A DNA stretch of 64,000 bases, from NCBI GenBank assembly GCA_949752735.1, contig OX457047.1, positions 40,929,174-40,993,173 of the forward strand, given 5' to 3'. Under the pieces are notes generated by a model that made no database searches, had not been told where the DNA came from, and saw only the letters and a program-made list of their open reading frames with translations. The position numbers and the translations under genes were made by a program. The DNA comes from Lumbricus terrestris. Lineage: Eukaryota; Annelida; Clitellata; Crassiclitellata; Lumbricidae. Shown in pieces: positions 47,401 through 55,739 of this stretch. Each line of letters begins with the position of its first letter. Within the stretch, counting starts at the first letter, position 1.

Positions 47401-50400
47401 TCTGTGTGCATTAAATACGAGGCAGTCGTATTTTATTAATAGAGCAGAAAAAGGGGATTTCCTTCTTCAAAACGAGGCCAATCAGGCTTTTCGATTTGAC
47501 CTGTAACCTAATTTAATGTTGCAATGAAAGTAGCTGATTTTGACTGAAATTCTGACTTTCGATTTCAAATAAGATTTAGGGCTCTTAGTAAAAATTAATT
47601 TTCATGCATTTAGATGCGTCTAAACAAGCATTTTATGCGTCATTTCTATTAAGTATATAATTTAAAACTTTTTTGCATTCGAAGCAATTACGACCGGTTT
47701 GAGGTTCCCATCGTTTTTGGTAGTTTTTTACTTGATTGCATTTTGACAAGCGACTGGTTTCGTGAAAACGGGTCACAATTGTCATACCAATAATTGACTG
47801 ATCTTATTTATTTAACCAAAGTTTAACGTCGTCGTATGACATCAAAGGCCGTTGACGACAATTTACAGCTTCTGCAGTGCAGTAACAATGAATTCATGGC
47901 GTCCAAAATACACCATATAACGTTTTCATAACAATGTCATTTTTCGTTGCATAAGGCTTAACATAATGTTATTGTTCATCATCATTAGTGTTCATATTTA
48001 ACAGCAAAATGGTTAAGAGTTAATAACAAGATTATTTTCGCGCCTTATTGGCGGAAAGTAAAATCTAGATGAAAGTTACGGGGCATTCCACGCCAAATCA
48101 ACACAGTCATCAAACATCACCATCTCCGATTTTGTTGAAATTTGGTATGGTGAAAAGCCACTACGAAAAACGTTCGAAACCAGAATTTTAGATTTTTGGG
48201 TCAACCGGTGTCCGAGATATGGGTCAGTGAACTTGACCGAAATTGACCGATTTCTGCTGACCGGCCAAGGTTCAAACTGCTGTATCTCTGCTCTTACTAC
48301 ACCTAGAGTCACAATTAAGATGCCAAATTGAAGGTATTAAATAGTTCTATCTGGGCAAAGCACTCACAGGCATTCATATTTAGTTGGGAAAAAATTCTGA
48401 GCAACTGTAACCTACTGATACTGACCTAGGTCAGTTTGTAAAATCACAATATTATTAAATAATTCCCATGCAAAGCTTTCATTGTTCCTAACAATTGGTG
48501 AAAATTTCAGAGTGGGCGCTCCAATAGTTTATTTACAGTGATTTTTTAAAGGTACCGTCATGGTCAAGATTCGTGGCCATTGTACCTTGCCAGATAGATC
48601 TTTGATATCCCTGCCACAACCACAAATCTGCAGCATATCAATTTATTGAATCTAAACAGAGAATATTATAGTATCCAAATACAACAAATTTTTGTCACAT
48701 AAAATTAAAGTTATTTTTTCCTGATGCATTATAGTTGTCCACTTGCTATTAATGTGCACATGTTAAACTTTTCTTTCAGTTGACAGATAAATTCATTGTC
48801 TGTCTCTTGTTCGGTTTTTGATTCATCATTATCAACAACATCACTCCTTATCATGTGTAGTTAGTTACTTCATAACAGATTGTTGTATATTCAAAAGCTT
48901 TTTCTTTGCATAGTACTTGGCATATGGTTTTCTTTTCGAAACATGGGACTCACCGAGTCCCGACAGTGATGAATTTAGTTTAGACAGTGGATCAGTTGGA
49001 GACATCGTTGACTAAAGCAGTGGTCAATGGTCATAGGTTCAGGGTCTCCTTCTGATGATGAGTTATTATGTTTCTCCTGGGCTTGTTAAAAAGTTTAAAT
49101 CTTTTTGCTACATGGAGCACACAGCTTATCCACAACCTTTATAGACAGATGCAGCTGTATTGTAGCTGATGTGGAAGCTTGCAATCCAGTCATCTTTAAC
49201 TGTTTATGACATTTGAATGGATCACAACATGATCGTAAGACTATGTCAGATATACCTGGAGACTTATTTTAAGATTCTATTAGAGCAGTATGTCTATTTG
49301 AGGTATTTTATCACAACTCCACTTATAATAACTTAAAAAGCTATTTAAAATTGCAACCGACGTCATAATATTATCATTTTAGTTTATGCCAGCAGGGAAA
49401 ACTATGAAATTGAGGACCTAAACAATTCTTTTACATATGTAAATAAGAACCAGTGAGCATGCAAATAAGTCTAATTCTTTTACTCCATGCTGTGAAAGAT
49501 AATGATAGAACTTAGAACAAGAAATGTGTAAAAATCTTTGATGTTGACAGCTGGGATTCAGCAGTTAAATAGTCATGTTATATCGCCGGTCGCAAATTAC
49601 AACAATGACTGTACCTTTAAAAAATCACTGTAAATAAACTATTGGAGCGCCCACTCTGAAATTTTCACCAATTGTTAGGAACAATGAAAGCTTTGCATGG
49701 GAATTATTTGATAATATTGTGATTTTACAAACTGACCTAGGTCAGTATCAGTAGGTTACAGTTGCTCAGAATTTTTCCCAGCTAAATATGAATGCCTGTG
49801 AGTGCTTTGCCCAGATAGAACTATTTAATACCTTCAATTTGGTATCTTAATTGTGACTCTAGGTGTAGTAGGAGCAGAGATACAGCAGTTTGAACCTCGG
49901 CCGGTCAGCAGAAATCGGTCAATTTCGGTCAAGTTCACTGACCCATATCTCGGACACCGGTTGACCCAAAAATCTAAAATTCTGGTTTTGAAAGTTTTTC
50001 ATAGTGACTTTTCACCAAACCAAATTTCAACAAAATTGGAAACGATGATGTTCATTTTTTTCTTCAAATGTGTTGATTTGGCATGGAATGCCCCTTACGA
50101 AAAATCATGGTAAATACATGATTTAGCATTCTATGGAAAAATTGACTAATTGGATGGATCCAGATTTGACCAGGGTCTATGACAACAGAGGCCGTTACCC
50201 TGGACAGAAATTTGTTTGGCGTATTGCAGCACTTGAGAGCTTTTTTATTTAAAAAAATGACTAATTATTGATGTGTCCCAATTTATCTATGATCCGATAA
50301 CAACTTTTTAAGGGTGTTTGAGGAAGGCGATAGGTTCTGGTGATAACGTTTTATTGGTATCCAAGTAGAACTCTCTAACTCTAACTACTAGTCCAGGCAA

Positions 50401-51361
50401 TCTAGCTCAAATATTCAGTAACCCTGGGCAAAATTGCAACACAAGCTTTTAAGACGGTTTCCTGCTCAGAATTTCCTGCTGAATAACATATACACGTCTA
50501 TATGAGATCCGTTGACAACATTTTTAAAGGTGACCACGAACACCGTTTCGCAATGGATACCGTTTCCAATTGATGTGCATGTAAGATCGTCTGAAAGTGT
50601 TTTTAAAGAAGCATTAAGATGTCCCGGGCAGTCTTGTAGATAAATACGTTTGTCCTGTTAGCTGCAGTGGCGTAGGCAAGGGGGGGGTTTCGGGGGTCAA
50701 AACCCCCCCATTGGCTCCGAAAAAAGATTTTTTTAAAGGTTATTTTTCCATTTAAGTAAGAAAAATAGCAAAAAACAGGGATTCCGGCCATAAAACCCCC
50801 CCCATGAAAAATTCCTGGCTACGCCACTGGTTAGCTGTACATGTAGAATCGATGGTCAACATTTTAATGGTGTTCAAGGGCATTCTATTAACGGTTACCG
50901 CACGTTTATATTAAACCAGCATGATCGTTGTAAAGGTGTGTAAGGAGGGCGCTTAATACAGTGTTTCATGTTTATATAGCGACGGTTGATACCGTTTTGA
51001 AGGTGTTCAAAGAGTTCGTTCTAAATAGACTGTGGTTGTTCTTCCTAGAGTGACGCTGTTCGAGTCAGTTGTCGAGCAAGGCTGGTGTTCACTTGTTCCG
51101 AAACTTCTCGATCTCCCGGATCACGACTCCTCAGAGAAGGTTCTGAACGCCATGTGGACGTTGAGGGACCAGTGTCAACCGGACTTCATCCAAGTGGCAC
51201 CCCAACTACGGCTGCTGAGGACACGATACCTGGAATTGTCGCGGAAAGAGATGGAGGACGGAACGGCTGCGGAAGAGTCGTATTACGCCTCGGTCCTGCT
51301 GCAGGACGTCGAAAGGCTGCTGGAACTTGCTGGTGATAAAACGACGAGGAATGAACTGTGA
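38755..51361 (+). CDS. SIL1: SIL1 nucleotide exchange factor (BiP co-chaperone), ten coding exons
   Basis: SIL1 releases ADP from the ER Hsp70 BiP, so that BiP can let go of its client. Coding exons: 38755-38920, 39321-39404, 40258-40386, 41039-41170, 42404-42501, 43359-43550, 44481-44602, 45107-45371, 46055-46122 and 51049-51361. They sum to 1569 nt, all joins keep frame, and the product is 522 residues (human SIL1 is about 461). Residues 1-21 are a signal peptide with likely cleavage after TGA. An acidic stretch follows, then the family signature WQTV...[14 protein letters not shown] (exons 2-3), a charged helical segment (exon 4), and helical armadillo-like repeats from about residue 240 with [13 protein letters not shown] and [12 protein letters not shown]. 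The last residues, RNEL, fit the ER-retrieval pattern [KRHQSA]-[DENQ]-E-L. The larger size comes from the acidic N-terminus and exon 4. Identification is from remembered family motifs; no search was run. The 5' UTR and poly(A) site were not located. Confidence 0.96.
39321..39404 (+). CDS. SIL1: SIL1 exon 2
   Basis: This is an 84-nt phase 1-1 exon. The acceptor is TTATTCACAG and the donor is CAGG|GTGAAT. It encodes [12 protein letters not shown] through TDQWQTVKQ. The conserved Trp-Gln opens the SIL1 signature and is continued by the next exon. Confidence 0.93.
39540..39850 (+). repeat. 43-bp intronic minisatellite before SIL1 exon 3
   Basis: Units begin AATTTMATGAAACTGA at about 39614, 39662, 39705, 39747 and 39791, with a weaker one at 39555, and end in a T-rich run. 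A further unit lies at 40222-40257 and ends directly in the exon 3 acceptor, so the array appears to have grown from the acceptor region. Confidence 0.75.
39855..40200 (+). mobile_element. CR1/L2-like LINE 3' fragment in SIL1 intron 2
   Basis: The frame 39858-40127 has [31 protein letters not shown] and [10 protein letters not shown], the carboxy-terminal pattern of CR1/L2-type reverse transcriptases (GP-WN-LP then F-KLKTYLF). Only this end survives. It interrupts a 43-bp minisatellite whose last unit continues on its right at 40222. Confidence 0.75.
40258..40386 (+). CDS. SIL1: SIL1 exon 3: [11 protein letters not shown] signature
   Basis: This is a 129-nt phase 1-1 exon. It carries [17 protein letters not shown], near-identical to the vertebrate SIL1 signature, followed by an acidic DDDD patch and RGRHH. 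The acceptor TTTTTTCTTCAG lies in what looks like the last unit of an intronic minisatellite. The donor is GAAG|GTTCGT, weaker than the others. Confidence 0.95.
40560..40940. repeat. CATA-rich degenerate microsatellite in SIL1 intron 3
   Basis: This is repeated CATACATA/TGCATACA sequence with many substitutions, giving spurious open frames on both strands. No other feature is seen in this intron. Confidence 0.85.
41039..41170 (+). CDS. SIL1: SIL1 exon 4: charged helical segment
   Basis: This is a 132-nt phase 1-1 exon with acceptor AAATGCAG and donor GGAAG|GTTGGT. It encodes 44 mostly charged residues ([20 protein letters not shown], then [13 protein letters not shown]), likely an alpha-helix or short coiled coil. 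As I recall it, human SIL1 is shorter here. The symmetric phase means the exon could be skipped without a frameshift. Confidence 0.9.
41358..42245 (-). mobile_element. RTE-like LINE, 5'-truncated, in SIL1 intron 4
   Basis: On the minus strand the reading frame starts inside a reverse transcriptase, with the catalytic motif CFADDIDLI near 42205-42180. A one-base frameshift near 42035 moves to the frame 42039-41404, with [33 protein letters not shown] and GRPHKEWLD. These are typical of the carboxy end of RTE-type retrotransposon proteins. The element ends in a (GAT)n tail at 41404-41358. The endonuclease and first half of the RT are missing, so it cannot move by itself. It lies antisense to SIL1. 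Confidence 0.88.
42404..42501 (+). CDS. SIL1: SIL1 exon 5
   Basis: This is a 98-nt exon, phase 1 to 0, with acceptor TTTATGATTTTAG and a strong donor GTAAGT. It encodes [20 protein letters not shown] and continues to DDVQDPS. The first 27 nt recur with their acceptor at 43093-43119 in a broken duplicate. Confidence 0.93.
42974..42993 (+). pseudogene. Broken duplicate of the start of SIL1 exon 6
   Basis: Twenty nt match exon 6 with an intact TTAACTCAG acceptor, then sequence breaks into intron DNA. Splicing here from exon 5 would add [12 protein letters not shown] and a few more codons, then reach a TAG stop. Confidence 0.85.
43093..43119 (+). pseudogene. Broken duplicate of SIL1 exon 5
   Basis: Twenty-seven nt match the start of exon 5 behind an identical acceptor. 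The frame then reads Cys-Val-stop. No donor follows in the duplicated part. Confidence 0.85.
43359..43550 (+). CDS. SIL1: SIL1 exon 6
   Basis: This is a 192-nt phase 0-0 exon with acceptor TTAACTCAG and donor CACCAG|GTGGCT. It encodes [20 protein letters not shown] through DLEYYVHQ, the start of the conserved helical body. Its first 20 nt are duplicated at 42974-42993 with one silent difference. That upstream copy runs into a stop. Confidence 0.95.
43685..43860 (-). repeat. Two copies of the 95-bp dispersed repeat in SIL1 intron 6
   Basis: Degenerate minus-strand copies lie at about 43690-43740 (GAGTCCCATGCCTGG then GAGGAGGGCGAC) and 43775-43855 (CAGTGCCAGTCAAAAGCCTGG, then TATCACGTAGTG). 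See the copy at 53260-53350 for a fuller version. Confidence 0.6.
44205..44238 (+). repeat. (ATTC)n microsatellite
   Basis: Perfect ATTC tetranucleotides in SIL1 intron 6. Confidence 0.9.
44481..44602 (+). CDS. SIL1: SIL1 exon 7
   Basis: This is a 122-nt exon, phase 0 to 2, with acceptor TGTTCTGCAG and donor CAG|GTAGGT-like (AG|GTAGGT). It encodes [20 protein letters not shown] through LVLASAVQ, one armadillo-like helical repeat. Confidence 0.94.
44750..45030. repeat. GATA/GACA-rich microsatellite in SIL1 intron 7
   Basis: Mixed GATA, GACA, GTAG and CATA units fill most of the intron between exons 7 and 8. The minus-strand open frames here are repeat artefacts. Confidence 0.85.
45107..45371 (+). 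CDS. SIL1: SIL1 exon 8: armadillo-like repeats
   Basis: This is a 265-nt exon, phase 2 to 0, with acceptor TTTTTTCTCCATAG and donor CAG|GTAGGC. It encodes [20 protein letters not shown] through [13 protein letters not shown], including [12 protein letters not shown]. The helical repeats form part of the BiP-binding scaffold in the family. Confidence 0.95.
45545..45610 (+). mobile_element. LINE/SINE tail remnant in SIL1 intron 8
   Basis: GGGAACGCCTCTGAGTAG followed by TTGAAGGTGCACTATATAAA and an ATGA run matches the shared 3' tail of the SINEs and LINEs in this window. Nothing upstream is recognisable. Confidence 0.6.
46055..46122 (+). CDS. SIL1: SIL1 exon 9
   Basis: This is a 68-nt exon, phase 0 to 2, with acceptor TGTCTTCAAAG and donor AG|GTATCA. 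It encodes [20 protein letters not shown] then YS, joining in frame to exon 10. A 59-bp tandem repeat begins about 30 bp downstream. The following intron is the longest in the gene, 4.9 kb. Confidence 0.88.
46150..46400 (+). repeat. 59-bp tandem repeat after SIL1 exon 9
   Basis: About four units start GCTGGTGACAG at 46162, 46218, 46277 and 46336. Each contains GACAGCGTTTTAAGGGTGTC. The array begins within 40 bp of the exon 9 donor. Confidence 0.85.
46401..48075. other. SIL1 intron 9, mostly unique sequence
   Basis: No coding signal. A fragment related to the ACGACGTTAAAC dispersed family lies near 47820-47860 (GTTTAACGTCGTCGTATGAC) and another degenerate one near 46741-46800. Confidence 0.5.
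48080..50094. mobile_element. 2015-bp DNA element with about 490-bp inverted repeats, in SIL1 intron 9
   Basis: The arms 48080-48565 and 49605-50094 are near-identical inverted copies beginning GGGGCATTCCAYGCCAAATC. TTAC stands on both sides (48076-48079 and 50095-50098) as a 4-bp target duplication. The 1.04-kb centre has no intact open frame, so the element looks non-autonomous. Matching open frames in the two arms (minus strand left, plus strand right) only reflect the inverted repeat. The superfamily is not assigned; Kolobok and piggyBac use TTAA rather than TTAC. Confidence 0.88.
50153..50212 (-). repeat. GGATCCATCC dispersed repeat copy
   Basis: The minus strand reads TGTCCAGGGTAACGGCCTC then GACCCTGGTCAAATCTGGAT, the same unit seen at 27404, 27797 and 28870. 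Confidence 0.75.
50280..50656 (+). other. End of SIL1 intron 9 with dispersed GGTGT motifs
   Basis: Sequence around 50297 (TTTTTAAGGGTGTTTGAGG) and 50507-50530 (GTTGACAACATTTTTAAAGG) resembles the unit of the 59-bp array at 46150. Related pieces lie at 50855 and 50985, right up to exon 10. No coding signal. Confidence 0.4.
50665..50829. mobile_element. 165-bp hAT-type MITE with perfect 8-bp TSD
   Basis: The ends are CAGTGGCGTAGGCAAGG and CCTGGCTACGCCACTG. The 8-bp flank GTTAGCTG is repeated exactly at 50657-50664 and 50830-50837. CAGTG-type ends with 8-bp duplications are typical of hAT elements. The inside is G/C runs without a coding frame. It sits 220 bp upstream of SIL1 exon 10. Confidence 0.88.
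51049..51361 (+). CDS. SIL1: SIL1 exon 10: C-terminus with RNEL
   Basis: This is a 313-nt terminal exon with acceptor TTGTTCTTCCTAG. It encodes [20 protein letters not shown] through the final TTRNEL and a TGA stop. EQGWC is conserved in SIL1. The terminal RNEL replaces the KELR-type end I recall for human SIL1 and fits the classical KDEL-receptor pattern. Confidence 0.96.
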
Positions 51362-51950
51362 ATTGTCTGGTGGTAAACTCGGCCGAGTGTGGCCGTGAAC
51401 TGTCGAATGGGGAGCGTGTCTGTGAAACGTGATAAATAGTTGCGTGCGTAGTATGTGATGTGTCGGTTTTTTTTTAGCGAAGTGAAGATGGTATTGTGTT
51501 TGTTGAATTGAGAGAAATTGGGAAACTTGTCTATATGAAATATGAACAGCTGGCCTGAGGTTTAGTTTCGGTTGTGTCTGTGTTTTGGTCGATTTTGTTG
51601 TTGTGTGTTTCGATATGGACAGCAGAGCACTTTTTAGTGTTGTGTTGTTGCTACTATTACTGTTTTGCCCAGAGGTAAAAAAAGTGATCCATCAGGTTCT
51701 TGAGGACAGTGGGGTATGTGTTGTGCCGTGGTAATCAAAATTTAGCTCCTTAGGAACTAAGTTTAAAAACTAAAGTAAGTATTAATGATGTATTGTATGC
51801 ATGATTTTTATGTTTTCAAGTTGAAAATTAACATTCGAAGGAAGCCTCTATGGAATGGTAGCAATATCTTAGAGATTTTCATGTTAGTTTTAAGGTTTTG
51901 CATTGTAATTAATGAAAAAATATCATTTGTATGTATGTGTGTATGAGTAC
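51362..51950 (+). other. Probable SIL1 3' UTR
   Basis: This is T- and G-rich unique sequence directly after the SIL1 stop, ending at a minus-strand SINE. I found no AATAAA in it. The end of the transcript is therefore undefined. Confidence 0.5.
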
Positions 51951-51954
51951 TTGT

Positions 51955-52118
51955 TATTGCGTCCCTTGAAGATTACTACTCAGAGGCACTCCCGACTACA
52001 GCACAAACACTAAATCGGAGTTTCACGCCGATGCGCATAAGCAATTGCCAGTGGATTCAAACCTGCAACCTTCCAGCTCTAAGGCACGGAACAAACCGCT
52101 ACACCACTGTACCCCACA
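51955..52118 (-). mobile_element. tRNA-derived SINE, minus-strand copy 9
   Basis: Reverse complement of the family: ACTACTCAGAGGCACTCCCG, CGGAGTTTCACGCCGATGCG, TTCAAACCTGCAACCTTCCA and CGCTACACCACTGTACCCCA. About 50 bp between the B-box and the CAATTGC block is deleted. Confidence 0.85.
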
Positions 52119-53255
52119 ACTGATGGAGGTGTCATAATGAGGCCGCAATTGATTAAGAATTAATTATGCCCCAGTCGTGCAGAAAGGGCTGTTCCTAGTG
52201 TAAATTATGCTTATGACTAGGGCTGTTGATTAACGTGTGCGATCAACGTGTTAAAATTTTTGCGATTAGAAATTTTAACGCATTAATTGTGTGCGTTAAT
52301 TTGATTTGATTAAAATGGAATTAAAGGCAGAAAAATCGTTTTAAACACGGAAAGCTCGTACTTAAAAATAGTGATATATTCTTTGCAAATATTCCCTGAA
52401 AGAATTTGAGGTAATCATAGCGATTCGTCACTCAATTATCGCCTGCATGCGAACCAAATTAATTTTGATTAAATTTTTTAATCGAACAACAGCCCTACTT
52501 ATAACAGTAAATTTTATTCCAGGCTGCAGATATTTTGCATGCCGATTGTGGCGCCACACACCGAAAACAGTATTAAGGTGATTTTGCAATGTAATGAATT
52601 GTTGCTCTTGCTTTATTTTAACTCTAGATATAAGGCAAAAAGTGATCTGATTAAATTGATTAATTAACTTGATTAAAACAAAATAATATGCACATCAAGA
52701 GCATTAAAATAACTTTAAAACATGTCTTTAAAAAAGGGGGAAAAATATTCTTAATACATTTTTAGATGAAATTCTGTTCAAAAACACAACTATGCTATTT
52801 CCCTGCATTTCTTTGATGTGTGGTTTCCAACACAATACCTATTTCGGTGTGGACCGCCACAATTAGTCAGAAAATTTTTAATCAAACTATTCTCCCACTA
52901 TTTGTGCATGTACAGATTTCCACATGAAGTGTTGATCGAAATTTTGATCTCCGTGTGTATGCATACTATGCATGTATATAATGTTTCCATTTAATTGTGT
53001 GTATGCAAACATCGCATGTATAATTATATCTTGGGTTGGATTGTCTTTGTTACTAAAACTACAACACATTGAGTGTTTGCATACATTTATTTATGTATAT
53101 GATCTTGACGGTTGAAGAAAAAAGTTTGACTGAGGTAGAGATGTAGGCAAGAAATTTTTTGAGATTTCCATGTCGGTGATTACCAGCAAACATGTACGCA
53201 AAATACCCGGAATTCTAACAATATCTGGTGGTGGTAGTTGCAGTTTATCGTCACT
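52119..53255. other. Intergenic, no gene seen
   Basis: AT-rich. Around 52225-52500 a GATTAACG/TTAATCG-rich segment (AACGTGTGCGATCAACGTGT and similar, ending AACAACAGCCCTACTTATAA) begins TGACTAGGGCTGTTGATTAA and looks like a DNA-element pair of ends (GGGCTGTTG / CAACAGCCC). No protein. Confidence 0.45.
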
Positions 53256-53259
53256 GTGT

Positions 53260-53350
53260 GGTAACAAAGACCACTAGCGACGCCGTCCTCCTTTATCCAG
53301 GCTTGGGACTGGCACTGGCAGAGTGCAACCAGTGGTGGAGTTGGATTTTT
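53260..53350 (+). repeat. 95-bp dispersed repeat, best copy
   Basis: GTGTGGTAACAAAGACCACT, AGCGACGCCGTCCTCCTTTA, TCCAGGCTTGGGACTGGCAC, then TGGCAGAGTGCAACCAGTGG and TGGAGTT. This is the fullest of about ten copies. Confidence 0.8.
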
Positions 53351-53519
53351 TAAAATCTCAGATGTCTGAACTCGTAAACCCTCCTGAAATTGCCGATAGG
53401 TTGAAGCACCCACTTGACATCTTTAATTTACTTGTTAACTGGTTGAACCGACTGTACAGTGAGCATGTTGGTTGCATCTTTGAGTGTGTCATACCAACTA
53501 TAATTTTATATCGAACCTA

Positions 53520-53725
53520 AATATGTCGAACTGCTGTTCGACAGCGCCATTTATTCATGGCAGCTGGTCCTACAACCTGGAAAGGCCCTCCCTGTTGCAC
53601 TTCACTTGTTGCCCAGGGCTGACGCCAATCTGTTCCTGATGAATCTCAAAAACTGTCCTATTTAGTCGTAGTTTGGTCAGAAGTGCTTCTGGGTAGCCTA
53701 CCTACAAGAGGCGCTATTTAATAAA
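53520..53725 (+). pseudogene. Degraded CR1/L2-like LINE end with shared tail
   Basis: Broken frames read AAGPTTWKG and LFLMNLKNCPI, echoing the GP-WNGLP and LKTVLF of the 36975 copy. Then AGTGCTTCTGGGTAGCC, AGAGGCGCTATTTAATAAAA and an AAAT run form the 3' tail. Confidence 0.6.
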
Positions 53726-53989
53726 ATATACTAAATAAATAAAGTATAATAAAATATACTAATTAAATAAATAAAATGACAGTTTGTCTATAGAACACTG
53801 TTTATCAGACTGTGGCAATTTAATTAGAAGTTTCGATTCCTGTTTGGCCTAATTTTCAAGACCCAGATAATTAATCCATTTTGTTTAAAATTTACTTGGC
53901 TTAATTTGGATTTTGTTTTCGCTCTCATTTTTTACTGTGAATTTAAGTTAGAATAAATGAAGACACCGCATCTCATTTTAGATTCGTCT

Positions 53990-54380
53990 GCAGTTTATTA
54001 TTTAATTTAGTGTTGTTGTATGTGCTCTGTCTATGTCTCTGACTTTCTATGTGTCTGCCTTTCTCTCTTTGTGTATGTTGCTGTTGCTCTCTGACTAAAG
54101 CCTCGTGTCTTTCTATAAGTCTGTCTGTCTGCCTGCCTGTGTGTCTGTCTGTCTGTCTGTCTTTTTATCTGTCTGTCTGTATGTGTCTCTCCTTGTGTAT
54201 GTTGCTCTCAGTCTGTGTCTCTGTCATGTCTGTGTGTATGTGTGGTCTCTGGCTATGTCTCTATCTGTCTGTGTCTGTATCTCTTAGACTCTTACTGTCT
54301 ATGTTTGCACGTTTGTATGTGTGTGCGTCTGTGTGTGTATGCGCGTGTGTGTCTCTATATTTGTCTCTCGCTCTCTAAAC
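53990..54380. repeat. (CTGT)n-rich degenerate microsatellite
   Basis: CTGTCTGTCTGC with GTGT and CTCT variants. Cys/Ser/Leu-rich open frames are artefacts. Confidence 0.93.
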
Positions 54381-55539
54381 AGTAAACCATAACCATTAAT
54401 AAATTTAGCTGGCATATAATATTATGACGTTGAACAGAAATAAATTGTAGCTACGGTTAAATAAATGGTTTATATAATATAATGACTAGCTAATTAGCAT
54501 TTGTAATGAAAGCTGGTAGAGAATCTTATTTGCACGTACGCGTGTCGGTTGGTTCCTCAAAATGCACGAGTTGCAACATGGGTAGGAGGTGGAAAATTCG
54601 TAGTAACATATGGATGGGTCGTAAACTATAGAATGGAATCGGCTTCTATTAGTCCACCGTAATGCATCTGTTAATTGTCTTAATGACTTAAGTCTTTAGA
54701 AGAAGGTCTTCCGTTCGCAATGATTTGCAGTCCACTCGTTCATTCAACGTCATTCTCACTGATCTCCTAATGCTTCTGTGCGTCTATGGCCTTCCTAAGC
54801 CATTACAAGACAATTCGTCTGATTGTCTTAATTTCCATCCTTATAAGAGGATTTGCTTTTTATAGGTTTGCATCGGTCGGATTTCTTCGTTGCTGTTGCT
54901 ATAGAAACCACGTGGTGAACATGAGTTTTTGTGTATCGCGGTAGCCGATCGGTTAATTGTGGCTTTTGGGGGAGTAGGGGTTGAAGTGAGGCGGTCATTC
55001 GTGTAGAGACTATGTCTTGAGCATGTCGTTCGCAAATATTGCTAAGCGCCGTCGATTTTTATTTTGTATCTTTTTATATAGTAGAGATTAATTAGTTTAA
55101 ACACACTGATAGCATACAAGTAGCCTATTCCTGTCTGTCTGTGTGTGTCTGTCTTTCTGTCTGTACATGCTCATTTTGCATAGCAGCACGGGAAATAATT
55201 TTTACAAACACCTTATCTGTTCGTTTTATGACTTTATTAATGTCTAAGTGCGTACTGCGTACTGTATCTAAGCTGATAGGCATATAATTATTAGAAGTTG
55301 TTCGCAGTTAAAATCTCCCAAAATAGATTATTTCCGATTTTGCTCAAATTAATTCTGTTTGTTATACGACAATAATATTATTATGCACTGGAGACCATAA
55401 CCGACATTTTTCCTGGCTACCGGTCGAAAGTTTGAAAAGGTGTGGACTAACGAAACTGGAGAGAAGGAGACGCAGAGGAGATCCGAATGAAATATTATTA
55501 GATCCAGTGCCTGAAGTGTGGAAATATAAGTGCCTGGAC
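54381..55539. other. Intergenic, no gene seen
   Basis: Mostly unique. CGCGGTAGCCGATCGGTTAA at 54937-54956 looks like a tRNA A-box region, but no matching B-box or cloverleaf could be built. A CTGT-rich piece lies at 55130-55165. Confidence 0.4.
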
Positions 55540-55735
55540 GCCCGGGCCATTACCTTTCCAAAAGAAGTTCCTGAACGCCCATTACCTTTCCAAAAGAAGT
55601 GCCTGAACGCCCATTACCTTTCCAAAAGAAGTGTCTGGACGCCCATTACCTTTCCAGCCTGTGCTCGCCAATAAATGGCTGGACGGCGTTCAGAGTGCAT
55701 GGACGCCGTCCAGGACCGTCCAGGCACACTTTAAG
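55540..55735 (-). repeat. GGACGGCGTCC repeat, copy 2, with four 32-bp units
   Basis: GCCTGAACGCCCATTACCTT plus TCCAAAAGAAGT repeats four times (55543-55650). It is followed by CTCGCCAATAAATGGCTGGA, CGGCGTTC and GTGCCTGGACGGTCC-type sequence. It is the reverse complement of 35150-35295, which has fewer units. Confidence 0.85.
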
Positions 55736-55739
55736 TCCT

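Noticed and set aside
48076..50113. Two similar 78-86-codon proteins on opposite strands
   Set aside because: They lie in the inverted arms of one DNA element, and the similarity is the DNA repeat itself. No conserved domain is visible.
54937..54990. tRNA-like CGCGGTAGCCGATCGGTTAA
   Set aside because: Only an A-box-like segment. No B-box or stems follow.
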